A stretch of 38,654 nucleotides of DNA from a virus: the IMG/VR virus record IMGVR_UViG_3300045790_002333, positions 1 to 38,654 of that record; one strand, given 5' to 3'. The notes beneath the pieces were generated by a model. It saw only the letters and a list, made by a program, of their open reading frames with translations, had not been told where the DNA came from and did no database searches. This document shows positions 30,354-37,366 of this stretch, one piece after another (within the stretch, counting starts at the first letter, position 1; the number at the start of each line of letters is the position of its first letter). A program made the position numbers and the translations under genes.

Positions 30354-30780
30354 TCGCTTACGGGCTCTGGTGCTGGGGCTCGCCGCGCCTCTCGGGCTCA
30401 TTGCGTGCCAGCCTGCAGGCATTGAAGTGACCGAAGGGGCGCCGGCTGTTGGGGAGTGGCGAAACTTCGGCGATGTAACCGTGGCCGTTCTCAACGTAGA
30501 AGATCGACTAGGGCGCGAGCCAAGCCTTGAGCTGGAAATCCGAAACCCTTCTCTGACAGGCATCGAAGTTCGAGCGACTTGCGACTTTTTTGCACGGAAT
30601 GGCGCAAGAGTGCTTGCCATGCCCGTCCCTGACGGTAGCTCGACGGTCATCCTTGGGCCCTTGCAGCGTCAGACGGTGCGCATGTCTCTCAGCTTCAACG
30701 ATCCCGGCGCGATGATTGCAGACGTGCCACCAGTCCGGCTATGGCTGGGCCGCGTTGAATGTATGGCCAGCAGCATCTAA
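30346..30780 (+). CDS. Lipoprotein co-expressed with the repressor
   Basis: A 144-residue protein with a signal peptide and lipobox, MHNRLRALVLGLAAPLGLIA then Cys (GLIAC). The mature part is beta-rich: VTVAVLNVEDRLGREPSLEL and RQTVRMSLSFNDPG, like a small immunoglobulin-type fold. Its ATG lies inside the end of the repressor gene (8-nt overlap), so it is tied to lysogenic expression. Prophage-expressed lipoproteins often block DNA entry of related phages, so superinfection exclusion is my leading guess. No family recognised. Confidence 0.7.
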   Translation: MHNRLRALVLGLAAPLGLIACQPAGIEVTEGAPAVGEWRNFGDVTVAVLNVEDRLGREPSLELEIRNPSLTGIEVRATCDFFARNGARVLAMPVPDGSSTVILGPLQRQTVRMSLSFNDPGAMIADVPPVRLWLGRVECMASSI

Positions 30781-30814
30781 CCCGCCCCCCGTAGACCTAC
30801 CGCAGATGTAGAAT

Positions 30815-30866
30815 ATCGCAATTAGCGATTTTTCTGCTTGACCATGTTTATCGCAATATGCGATTG
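30815..30866 (+). promoter_or_regulatory. Rightward early promoter with operators O3 and O4
   Basis: O3 (30815-30829) is ATCGCA-ATT-AGCGAT; O4 (30850-30864) is the perfect ATCGCA-ATA-TGCGAT, identical to O1 read on the minus strand. Centres are 35 bp apart. TTGACC (30838-30843) lies 6 nt before O4 and 17 nt before CGATTG (30861-30866), the same layout as at the cro promoter. The first gene starts at 30893 after a GGGAGA ribosome site. Confidence 0.7.
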
Positions 30867-30892
30867 TCTTCCTAACGAAACGGGAGACAGAC

Positions 30893-31153
30893 ATGACGCA
30901 CGCCAGCCGGGACATCTCGCAAATCGCCGCCGCTTACTTCAAGCGCTTCGGCTGGGACGCGCTGTATTCAGAGTATCGCCGGAACGAGCGCAATGCTGAG
31001 CTGACCGCTGCCAAGCTGGCCCGCCCGGAAGAGTGGAATGGCCACCATGCGGTCGAGCGTGAATGCCTTCACGGGATCACCAAGCAGCTCGATGCGGCCG
31101 CCTCTGAAATGGCCGCCGCACTGAGCCCGCAGGCGCAGGGAGAGGCAGCATGA
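30893..31153 (+). CDS. Hypothetical early protein (86 aa)
   Basis: An 86-residue helical protein, MTHASRDISQIAAAYFKRFG, first gene behind the repressed rightward promoter. It has a GGGAGA ribosome site 7 nt upstream. First genes of such operons often act against the host or its defences; nothing in the sequence shows that here. The stop overlaps the next start (ATGA). Confidence 0.65.
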   Translation: MTHASRDISQIAAAYFKRFGWDALYSEYRRNERNAELTAAKLARPEEWNGHHAVERECLHGITKQLDAAASEMAAALSPQAQGEAA

Positions 31154-31410
31154 GCGCCCTTCCCGCCAGCCTATCGCCTCGCCAGCCCGCTTTCACACTT
31201 GCTGACCGGCTCGCGCACATCATCCGGGCACGCCTGACGGGTTTCGACCCGCGCCGTGCCGATGAGGGTAACGCATTGGCCGTGCAGCGTCTGACGCGGG
31301 TTGGCCCCGGCATCTACGAAATGAACGCCGAGTTCGACGGCCAGCTCTACCGCGTGACGGTTGAGCGTGAGGCTGACGCCCTGCGAGCCGAAGAAGTGGA
31401 GGCCGCGTAA
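31150..31410 (+). CDS. Hypothetical early protein (86 aa)
   Basis: An 86-residue protein, MSALPASLSPRQPAFTLADR then a basic middle and a small beta C-terminal part (GPGIYEMNAEFDGQLYRVTV). Overlaps upstream gene (ATGA) and is joined to the ASCH gene as TAATG. No family recognised. Confidence 0.6.
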   Translation: MSALPASLSPRQPAFTLADRLAHIIRARLTGFDPRRADEGNALAVQRLTRVGPGIYEMNAEFDGQLYRVTVEREADALRAEEVEAA

Positions 31411-31802
31411 TGGCTGATCGTATCGAAGATGGGGCACTCCCGAAGGTTGCCCTGAGCATTCGCCAGCCGTGGTGTCATCGAATTTTGCACGATGGCAAGG
31501 ACGTTGAAAACCGAGACTGGCCGACGAAGTTTCGCGGCCCCGTTCTGATCCACGCCGGGAAGGCATGGGATGACGGTAAGCCGCTTGAGGCTGATCGGTT
31601 CGAACTTCCGCGCGGTGGCATCGTGGGTGTGGTCGATATCGTCGACTGCGTGACGAGCATGGAAAGCGAATGGTTTTTCGGGCGCTACGGATTTGTGCTC
31701 CGCAACCCGCGCCCACTTCCCTTTGTCCCGTGCCGTGGGCAGCTCGGATTTTTCAAGGTCGATTACGCCATGCTCTCCGCTCGCCAGAAAGGCGGTGCGT
31801 GA
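31410..31802 (+). CDS. ASCH-domain protein
   Basis: A 130-residue protein matching the ASCH fold: ALSIRQPWCHRILHDGKDVE then NRDWPTKFRGPVLIHAGKAW and GGIVGVVDIVDCVTS. ASCH domains are PUA-like RNA-binding beta barrels, some of which act on modified nucleosides. In phages they may alter host RNA or nucleotide pools. The GRYGFVLRNP segment completes the usual domain. Junctions: TAATG upstream, TGATG downstream. Confidence 0.8.
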   Translation: MADRIEDGALPKVALSIRQPWCHRILHDGKDVENRDWPTKFRGPVLIHAGKAWDDGKPLEADRFELPRGGIVGVVDIVDCVTSMESEWFFGRYGFVLRNPRPLPFVPCRGQLGFFKVDYAMLSARQKGGA

Positions 31803-31873
31803 TGACCCGCCGCGACTGGATCGGGGCCGTTAGCTGGCTCCTGCTTTTCTCTCTTCTGCTGATTGGGGGCTGA
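31802..31873 (+). CDS. Tiny membrane protein (23 aa)
   Basis: MTRRDWIGAVSWLLLFSLLL is followed by IGG-stop: a single membrane segment with a basic start. The ATG overlaps the ASCH stop (TGATG), a strong sign of coupled translation. Too short for most gene finders. Role unknown. Confidence 0.5.
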   Translation: MTRRDWIGAVSWLLLFSLLLIGG

Positions 31874-31874
31874 A

Positions 31875-32213
31875 ATGACCTACCACAAACACCTTGAAGA
31901 TGCGTCTAACACGCTTCTGGACACCTTCGACCCGGTAGCCTCTTCACTGCTGCAAATCGGCAGCATCAAGCAGGTAGACCCGGCTCGCAGCAACGGCGTT
32001 GTTCTTGGCGCGACCATCGCGAACATGAAGCGCGCACGTGACCGGATCGACGCGGCACTGGAAAGCCTGGAACTCGCCCGGTCAGCCGCCACCATCCTCG
32101 CCGCGAAAGAGGGTGGCCCGACGCTCGCACAACCCTGTGCCAAGCCGTTCCGCCCGCACATCATCGCGACAGGCAACCCGCCTGTTCGGGACTACCCGGA
32201 TGGAGTGGCGTGA
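31875..32213 (+). CDS. Hypothetical early protein (112 aa)
   Basis: A 112-residue mostly helical protein, MTYHKHLEDASNTLLDTFDP, with a proline-rich end. ATG 31875 is immediately after the 23-aa gene. The start of the DUF551-like gene overlaps its stop (TGATG). No family recognised. Confidence 0.6.
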   Translation: MTYHKHLEDASNTLLDTFDPVASSLLQIGSIKQVDPARSNGVVLGATIANMKRARDRIDAALESLELARSAATILAAKEGGPTLAQPCAKPFRPHIIATGNPPVRDYPDGVA

Positions 32214-32446
32214 TGGGCGACTGGCAACCAATCGAGACAGCGCCGAAAGACGGGACTGAAATATTGGCGTGCGACGGAAACGACCGGTCTCCCGATTATT
32301 CAATCGTGGCTTGGGATAAAAATCTCTGGGTCGCGATGGCCGATGGCGCGCGCGCCATCGAGGCTCAAGGCGACCTCTACACCGATTACGTCCAGCCGTG
32401 GGTGACCCACTGGATGCCCCTCCCCGATCCCCCGGTGACCCCATGA
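32213..32446 (+). CDS. DUF551-like protein
   Basis: A 77-residue protein with the DUF551 pattern: WQPIETAPKDGTEILA at the start and THWMPLPDPP at the end. These small proteins are very common in phage early regions and have no known function. A GTG lies one codon upstream; I chose the ATG. The stop overlaps the following 30-aa gene (ATGA). Confidence 0.8.
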   Translation: MGDWQPIETAPKDGTEILACDGNDRSPDYSIVAWDKNLWVAMADGARAIEAQGDLYTDYVQPWVTHWMPLPDPPVTP

Positions 32447-32535
32447 ACGCCCGTTTCTTCACCCTTCGCGGCTGGCTGGCTGTTGCTATGGCCGGAACCG
32501 TTTTCGCCTTCTGCGTCTTTCTGGCGCTCAACTAA
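32443..32535 (+). CDS. Tiny membrane protein (30 aa)
   Basis: MNARFFTLRGWLAVAMAGTV then FAFCVFLALN-stop: one membrane segment. Its ATG overlaps the DUF551-like stop (ATGA). Along with 31802-31873 and 32547-32918 it makes three membrane proteins in 1.1 kb. Role unknown. Confidence 0.5.
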   Translation: MNARFFTLRGWLAVAMAGTVFAFCVFLALN

Positions 32536-32546
32536 GGAACCTGACC

Positions 32547-32918
32547 ATGGAAGACCGCATTATCCAATATCTCGATGCCGCTGATAACGCCCTTGCCCAA
32601 TACGGCCCGCAAGCTGTTGAGCTGGCCATGTGGATGGGTCGCATCGGGGCCATTCAGGCAATCGTCACGCCGCTGCTTTTCACCACCGCCTGCATCATCA
32701 TTCTGGCGTGGCCTCTGCGGACCCTGTGGCGCGGGGCTAGCAATATCAATGATTCAGCCGACGCGGCCATAGCGCGGTTTGTCATTTTGATCGCGGCGGC
32801 GGTCGTCATCGGATTTGCCATCGTTGGCATCGTGTCTTTCATCAACATCTACGCATGGATCGGCATTTTCCACCCGGAAATCTGGATCGCCCATACCGCG
32901 CTTAACGCCATCGCATAA
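32547..32918 (+). CDS. Membrane protein (123 aa)
   Basis: A 123-residue protein with an amphipathic N-terminus and two or three membrane segments: IVTPLLFTTACIIILAWPL (about residues 38-58) and FVILIAAAVVIGFAIVGIVS (about residues 77-98), perhaps extending. The ribosome site AAGGA is 7 nt upstream. The terminator at 32932-32970 follows. It could be a superinfection-exclusion or holin-like early membrane protein; no family recognised. Confidence 0.65.
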   Translation: MEDRIIQYLDAADNALAQYGPQAVELAMWMGRIGAIQAIVTPLLFTTACIIILAWPLRTLWRGASNINDSADAAIARFVILIAAAVVIGFAIVGIVSFINIYAWIGIFHPEIWIAHTALNAIA

Positions 32919-32931
32919 CCCCTCCCCAACT

Positions 32932-32970
32932 GGGCCGGGTGTCTGATCTCACCACCCGGCCCACATTTTT
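32932..32970 (+). terminator. Rho-independent terminator in the early rightward operon
   Basis: GGGCCGGGTG (32932-32941) pairs with CACCCGGCCC (32953-32962) over 10 bp; ACATTTTT follows. It splits the rightward operon after the membrane protein, so genes from 32983 on need readthrough or antitermination, or their own promoter. Confidence 0.85.
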
Positions 32971-32982
32971 CGGAGAAAAACC

Positions 32983-33201
32983 ATGCCCGTTAGTATGCCA
33001 AACCTATCCGCAGTCGGTCGCGATACCTGGGACCGTGCGTGGGCCGCTCATCACCTCAATGAGATTGAGCGCCAGGCCAACATGCTGGCCACCCACACCG
33101 CCCGCATCTCTCCGACCCCGGAGGGCTGCGAGCTAATCGACACCATTTGCGCCCGGCTGCAGGCCATGAAGGGCGAACAAGCCGAAAGGGAGGCCGCGTG
33201 A
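32983..33201 (+). CDS. Hypothetical early protein (72 aa)
   Basis: A 72-residue helical protein, MPVSMPNLSAVGRDTWDRAW, first after the terminator. Ribosome site GGAG is 6-9 nt upstream. It overlaps the next start (TGATG). No family recognised. Confidence 0.6.
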   Translation: MPVSMPNLSAVGRDTWDRAWAAHHLNEIERQANMLATHTARISPTPEGCELIDTICARLQAMKGEQAEREAA

Positions 33202-33860
33202 TGGCCATTCAAGCAAACGACCGAACCAAACGCGACCGCGTTCTGGCCATCCTCAAGAATTACGATCTGGACAGCTCTGCTGTTTGGGACTGCCACGGAA
33301 CGCCGGTCATTTTCCATTGGGCCTGCGAGCGCATTGCGACCAAGGCAGGCATTGCCTTCTCATCCCCTGAAATCATCGACCGCGACACCATCAACAAGAC
33401 GGTCACGCTTCTGGTTTCGGGCAAGGTTGCCGACCGGGTTGAATGGTCATTCGGTGAAGTCACCAAGGCCAACTGCCAGAACGCCTATCCGTGGGCAATG
33501 GCTGAGAAGCGCGCCAAGGACCGCGTTACCCTGAAATTCGCGGGCCTGTCTGGCGAGGTCTACAGCGAGGAAGAGGCAGACGCCTTCAAGCAAGGCTCGC
33601 CGGCCGATCAATCGGGCGCCCGCAAGTCGTCTGCACAGGCCAAGCGCGATGGCGATTACGAAGGCATCAAAGCTGAGATCGAGGCCATCAAAACGCCGGA
33701 CGACCTCAAGGCTTGGGGCATCAAGAACCGGGACCGCATTAACGCCCTTCCCAAGGCCTTCTCCGATCCGATCCGCGATTGCTACGCGGCCCACATGGAA
33801 GACATCCAATCCTGGATTACCGAAACCGACGAAGAAGCTATGGACAGGAGCGCCGCATGA
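33201..33860 (+). CDS. Possible single-strand annealing / recombination protein
   Basis: A 219-residue protein. The first ~135 residues form a conserved-looking domain: VIFHWACERIATKAGIAFSS, then NAYPWAMAEKRAKDRVTLKF and GEVYSEEEADAF, a pattern shared by phage proteins found next to SSB and RecT/Erf-like genes. The C-terminal part is charged and helical. Place in a cluster with a coiled-coil protein and SSB suggests homologous annealing. I do not recognise a named annealase family with certainty. Confidence 0.5.
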   Translation: MAIQANDRTKRDRVLAILKNYDLDSSAVWDCHGTPVIFHWACERIATKAGIAFSSPEIIDRDTINKTVTLLVSGKVADRVEWSFGEVTKANCQNAYPWAMAEKRAKDRVTLKFAGLSGEVYSEEEADAFKQGSPADQSGARKSSAQAKRDGDYEGIKAEIEAIKTPDDLKAWGIKNRDRINALPKAFSDPIRDCYAAHMEDIQSWITETDEEAMDRSAA

Positions 33861-34507
33861 GCATCCCAAACGACCTTCCCAGCGCCGCTGATTTCGATCA
33901 CGAGATCGGCGCGCTTCAACTCGAAGCCAAGGCTTTCGAGGGCGTCGAGATTGACGCCACTGTTGCCGAGAAAATCGGGGCAATTATCGACCGCGCCCGC
34001 AAGCTGGCCAAGCGCATTGATGCCGCCCGCGTGGTGGCCAAGGAGCCGCACCTCACGGCTGGTCGGCAAGTCGATGCTGATTTCAAGGTTCCGGTGTCGA
34101 GTGCGTCCAAGGTTGCGGACGACAGCAAGAAGATGCTGCAGCCTTATCTGATTGCCGAGCAGAGGCGGCAGCAGGCCGAGGCGGAAGCTGCACGCTTGAA
34201 GGCAAAAGCTTTGCGCAATGACGCCATCTTGGCCGACCGTGCCAGTGCTCAAGCCAAGGAGGCTGAAAAGGCCGCAGCCAGCGCTGGCAAGGTCCAATCC
34301 TCGTCTGGATCGGCCCGCACAATCTCCCTGCGGACCGTCCGCAGCGCCTCTGTCACGGACGCGGCCGCTCTAGTGGCGCACTACGCTTCGCACCCGGCCA
34401 TTATCGCAGAGGCTGAACGGCTCGCGAACGCGGAGATTCGCGCTGCCAAAGGTGCGGAAATCTCCATTCCAGGTATCGAAATCAATGAAGAGCAGGTGGC
34501 AGCATGA
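33857..34507 (+). CDS. Coiled-coil protein of the recombination module
   Basis: A 216-residue charged helical protein, [20 protein letters not shown], with a long coiled coil around residues 95-150 ([20 protein letters not shown]). It overlaps both neighbours by 4 nt (ATGA). Similar proteins in other phages lie between annealase/nuclease genes and SSB. Function unknown; perhaps a scaffold for recombination. Confidence 0.6.
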   Translation: MSIPNDLPSAADFDHEIGALQLEAKAFEGVEIDATVAEKIGAIIDRARKLAKRIDAARVVAKEPHLTAGRQVDADFKVPVSSASKVADDSKKMLQPYLIAEQRRQQAEAEAARLKAKALRNDAILADRASAQAKEAEKAAASAGKVQSSSGSARTISLRTVRSASVTDAAALVAHYASHPAIIAEAERLANAEIRAAKGAEISIPGIEINEEQVAA

Positions 34508-34947
34508 GCGGATCACTCAACAAGGTAATCATCATCGGCCGGCTGGGCAAAGATCCGGAAGTCCGCCGCATGAACAATGGCGACCCGGTCGTCAACCTGT
34601 CCGTCGCCACGTCTGAGAAGTGGAAAGACAAGTCAGGCGAGCGCAAGGAAAAGACGGAATGGCACCGTGTCGTGATTTTCAATGACCACCTCGCCAAGAC
34701 CGCTGAGAACTACCTCAAGAAGGGGTCGCAGGTGTACCTGGAGGGTTCGCTACAGACCCGCAAATGGACCGACCAGTCTGGGCAGGAGAAATACTCCACC
34801 GAGGTTGTTCTGCAAAAGTTCCGGGGCGAGCTGACCATGCTTGACGGCAAGCCGGAGACCGGCGGCGGTGGCTATTCAGAGCCGAACCCGGATGCGCCGA
34901 AAGAGGACTTTCGGAATTCCGATCTGGATGATGAAATTCCTTTTTAA
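34504..34947 (+). CDS. ssb: Single-stranded DNA-binding protein
   Basis: A 147-residue [23 protein letters not shown] at the start, [19 protein letters not shown] and [19 protein letters not shown] in the OB fold, a glycine-rich linker, and the acidic tip DLDDEIPF that recruits partners. Length is near normal for the family (shorter linker). It protects single strands in replication and recombination. Confidence 0.95.
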   Translation: MSGSLNKVIIIGRLGKDPEVRRMNNGDPVVNLSVATSEKWKDKSGERKEKTEWHRVVIFNDHLAKTAENYLKKGSQVYLEGSLQTRKWTDQSGQEKYSTEVVLQKFRGELTMLDGKPETGGGGYSEPNPDAPKEDFRNSDLDDEIPF

Positions 34948-34960
34948 TCAATCACTTATC

Positions 34961-34969
34961 TGGTAAAAT
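34961..34969 (+). promoter_or_regulatory. Possible extended -10 promoter before gapR
   Basis: TGGTAAAAT (34961-34969) fits the TGnTATAAT extended -10 form in the AT-rich gap between ssb and the GapR-like gene; no good -35 is seen. The leader then has GCGC-ATAATT-GCGC (near 34973-34986), a small hairpin. Confidence 0.4.
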
Positions 34970-35005
34970 ATAGCGCATAATTGCGCGCAAGAAAAGGACG
35001 AAGTT

Positions 35006-35257
35006 ATGGACCAGTCAGACGCTATCGGCGGCGCTGCCCGCGAACAGCTCAAAGCCTTCATTTCCCGCCTTGAGAGGCTTGAGGAGGACAAGGCCAATCT
35101 CATGGCCGACATGAAGGAAGTCTATGTCGAGGCCAAGTGCTTCGGCTATGACACCAAAATTCTCCGCAAGGTGATCGCACTGCGCAAGATCGACCGCCAT
35201 GAGCGTCAGGAAACCGAAGCGCTGCTGGAAATGTATCTGGGAGCAGTCGAGGGATGA
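35006..35257 (+). CDS. GapR-like nucleoid protein (DUF2312)
   Basis: An 83-residue protein that follows the GapR/DUF2312 pattern throughout: [40 protein letters not shown] and [17 protein letters not shown]. Caulobacter GapR is a coiled-coil protein that binds overtwisted DNA ahead of forks and helps topoisomerases. A phage copy may serve phage replication or displace host GapR. It has its own upstream AT-rich region and ribosome site AAGGA. Confidence 0.88.
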   Translation: MDQSDAIGGAAREQLKAFISRLERLEEDKANLMADMKEVYVEAKCFGYDTKILRKVIALRKIDRHERQETEALLEMYLGAVEG

Positions 35258-35772
35258 CCCGCCCTGTCCTCATACGCTGGGATGGCGAGGCATTCGTGCC
35301 AGCCAATACCTATCAGGCCCGCATCGCGTCCCAAGCGTATGAGGTCGGGCAAGCCGTGGCCATGGCACCGTTTGAAGACCGTTCGCGTGCCAGTCACAAT
35401 CACGAATTCGCATGGCTATCGGAGGCTTGGAATAGCTTGCCGGAGTGTCACTCATGCCAGTCATGGGCCGCAACGCCCGAACACCTGCGCAAGTACGCCC
35501 TGATCCGTACGGGGTTCTGCAACTCCATTGAGGTGGTCGCTGGAAGCCATGCCGCCGCGCTTCGTGTCGCCGCCGCCTTCCGGTCGGTAGATGAATACGC
35601 GGTCGCCACCGTGAGCGGACAGACCGTCACATATCTGACTGCGAAAAGCCAATCAACGCGGGCAATGGACAAGAGGCAGTTTCAAGAGAGCAAGACCGCA
35701 ATCTTGGAATTCATAGCCGGGCTGATCGGTGTTGAACCCGAAACCCTTGGCAAGCAGACCCGCGCCGCATGA
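35254..35772 (+). CDS. Phage protein, DUF1367-like
   Basis: A 172-residue protein. The segment [20 protein letters not shown] with [15 protein letters not shown] resembles the widespread phage family around DUF1367, which lies near recombination and SSB genes. A C-terminal basic helical region follows ([19 protein letters not shown]). Function unknown. Junctions: ATGA with gapR and ATGA with the next small gene. Confidence 0.65.
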   Translation: MTRPVLIRWDGEAFVPANTYQARIASQAYEVGQAVAMAPFEDRSRASHNHEFAWLSEAWNSLPECHSCQSWAATPEHLRKYALIRTGFCNSIEVVAGSHAAALRVAAAFRSVDEYAVATVSGQTVTYLTAKSQSTRAMDKRQFQESKTAILEFIAGLIGVEPETLGKQTRAA

Positions 35773-35846
35773 CCGGCCCGCAGCACCGCGAGGACACGGA
35801 GCGAGCTTGCGAGCCACCACAACAACAAGGACAGGACAATGAGTGA
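35769..35846 (+). CDS. Tiny coupled ORF (25 aa)
   Basis: [20 protein letters not shown] then GQDNE-stop. It starts with an ATGA overlap and ends at ATGAGTGA, the same 8-nt overlap used at the next two gene borders that carry it. This spacing logic, rather than length, supports it. It contains copy 2 of the recurrent word. It may only keep ribosomes moving between genes. Confidence 0.45.
   Translation: MTGPQHREDTERACEPPQQQGQDNE
35788..35806 (+). repeat. Copy 2 of recurrent word GAGGACACGGAGC
   Basis: GCGAGGACACGGAGCGAGC; shares 17 nt with copy 1 (28325-28341) and 17 nt with copy 3 in inverted orientation (36872-36888). Confidence 0.8.
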
Positions 35847-36198
35847 ACGTGAAGAACTGGAAGCCGTGATTGAGAGGGCTGTAGACCAAGCGCTGGACAT
35901 TGCCGGTCAGACAGGCGGCTTCCCTCCGTTCCGTGAGAAGATCGCCACCGCCCTCATCAACTCCGGCTATACCAAGGGTAATGGTGAGCTGGTGGAGGCT
36001 GTGCGGGCGGAGCAATCAGAAAAGCTCCGGCGTGATGTTGGATACGCTGTTGCGCAATACCGCAACCTGATCCGCCTTCACACGAAAGGGGAGCCTATCC
36101 TATTGCGCATCGTGGAGGAGCGGCTTTCTGGCAATCACGACGCTGCCGACAAGCTTTTCGATTTGCTGAACAGCGAAGAGGACAACAGCCATGAGTGA
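35839..36198 (+). CDS. Hypothetical protein (119 aa)
   Basis: A 119-residue helical protein, MSEREELEAVIERAVDQALD, with a Lys/Arg-rich centre (RAEQSEKLRRDVGYAVAQYR). Begins and ends with the ATGAGTGA overlap. The acidic N-terminus resembles those of the genes at 36191 (MSDVEE) and 36842 (MSDEED). No family recognised. Confidence 0.6.
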   Translation: MSEREELEAVIERAVDQALDIAGQTGGFPPFREKIATALINSGYTKGNGELVEAVRAEQSEKLRRDVGYAVAQYRNLIRLHTKGEPILLRIVEERLSGNHDAADKLFDLLNSEEDNSHE

Positions 36199-36661
36199 TG
36201 TGGAAGAGACGATTGTGGTGCCGAAGAGGGCATCCGAGGCGATGACGAAAGCGGCGACGGCGCTCGCCATGCAGTCATGCCTCACCGGCTCTTATTCGTG
36301 GAACGACTACATGTCCGACTTGTGGGCCGTGATGGTCGCCAATGCACCCGCCGCCCCCAAGCCTGACACCTCCCCTGTATGTGTTGAGATAGACTGGGAA
36401 CGGCTTGGGAATGTGTCTTGCGATTGGAACTTTCCATTCGCCATCTTCGACCCTTCCTGCCGTGACGCGCTAAGCGCGGACATAATGAGTGTAGTCAATG
36501 CCCGGTCTGTGGCTGATGTGAGGGCCGAGTATCTGAAAGAGCTGATCGCGGGGGCGAAGGCCGAATACGCGGCGGCGTGCAAAGCCATGGACGGTGCGAG
36601 GATGGTTAGTGCCTATGCCCATTATTCTGCCCTCCGCGCTCTCACAGAGGGGGAAGGGTGA
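36191..36661 (+). CDS. Hypothetical protein (156 aa)
   Basis: A 156-residue protein, MSDVEETIVVPKRASEAMTK, with a central region VCVEIDWERLGNVSCDWNFP and a helical C-terminus (RAEYLKELIAGAKAEYAAAC). Overlap junctions at both ends (ATGAGTGA; TGATG). No family recognised. Confidence 0.6.
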   Translation: MSDVEETIVVPKRASEAMTKAATALAMQSCLTGSYSWNDYMSDLWAVMVANAPAAPKPDTSPVCVEIDWERLGNVSCDWNFPFAIFDPSCRDALSADIMSVVNARSVADVRAEYLKELIAGAKAEYAAACKAMDGARMVSAYAHYSALRALTEGEG

Positions 36662-36849
36662 TGTCGGCATCTTTCAAGAGATGGCCGCGCACTGGCGGAT
36701 GGAACCTGAGAGTGCACGGGCTGTTCATCGCATGGCACGCTGGAATCAGAGGCCTTTACGCCTTTCACCGCCATTCGCTGGGCCGCTGGTCGCTTGTGAT
36801 ATGGCGGCTTGAAATAGCATGGACACAGAAGGATCAACACCATGAGTGA
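36661..36849 (+). CDS. Hypothetical Trp/His-rich protein (62 aa)
   Basis: A 62-residue protein rich in Trp, His and Arg: MSASFKRWPRTGGWNLRVHG and RHSLGRWSLVIWRLEIAWTQ. The composition suggests an amphipathic or membrane-associated peptide. Its start (TGATG) and end (ATGAGTGA) overlap its neighbours, which supports expression. No family recognised. Confidence 0.55.
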   Translation: MSASFKRWPRTGGWNLRVHGLFIAWHAGIRGLYAFHRHSLGRWSLVIWRLEIAWTQKDQHHE

Positions 36850-37363
36850 TGAAGAAGATATGGCTCGCGATGCTCGCTCCGTGTCCTCCCCTACGGGTGC
36901 GGGCCGGTTTCGACCTATCGATGATGAGGCGAAGCGACTCGACCAAATCCTCGCATATAGCGAGCATGGCTGCACCGGAACATTGCTGGTTCGCTGGACC
37001 GCTTTGAGCGAATTTCTGTCAGACAGCGAGATCGAAGAGTATTCGCGCGAAGGGATGAGCGATGAAGCGCTAGACGAGCCGGACTGGTTTTTCGCCGACT
37101 TCTGCCTCGGGGGCCGACTATCGCCAGATTGCTACCCGACCCATTACATGCCTCTTCCAGCGCCACCAGCGGCCCGCAACGCTAGTGAGGACACGGAGCC
37201 GAAGGCCACTCCATCACAGGATGACGTAGATGCTCTGGTGAAGGTGGCGCATGTAGTGAATGGTTTTTTGGGGATTCAAGCGTTTTCTCAAAAGGACGGC
37301 AGTATTGCTGACAAGTTGAGCAGCGAGCTTGAAGACGCCCTCACCCCATTCCAGAAAGGCTAG
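36842..37363 (+). CDS. Hypothetical protein with DUF551-like motif (173 aa)
   Basis: A 173-residue acidic protein, MSDEEDMARDARSVSSPTGA. A PTHYMPLPAPP segment near residues 101-111 is like the end of DUF551 proteins (THWMPLPDPP), suggesting a fusion of a DUF551-type part with other pieces. It carries copies 3 and 4 of the recurrent word. No function known. Confidence 0.55.
   Translation: MSDEEDMARDARSVSSPTGAGRFRPIDDEAKRLDQILAYSEHGCTGTLLVRWTALSEFLSDSEIEEYSREGMSDEALDEPDWFFADFCLGGRLSPDCYPTHYMPLPAPPAARNASEDTEPKATPSQDDVDALVKVAHVVNGFLGIQAFSQKDGSIADKLSSELEDALTPFQKG
36872..36888 (-). repeat. Copy 3 of recurrent word GAGGACACGGAGC (inverted)
   Basis: On the minus strand GAGGACACGGAGCGAGC, identical over 17 nt to 35790-35806. 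On the plus strand it codes for ARSVSSP in the 36842 gene. Confidence 0.8.
37187..37199 (+). repeat. Copy 4 of recurrent word GAGGACACGGAGC
   Basis: Thirteen identical bases, in the direct orientation, coding for part of SEDTEP in the 36842 gene. The match ends after the core word. Confidence 0.75.
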
Positions 37364-37366
37364 GCC

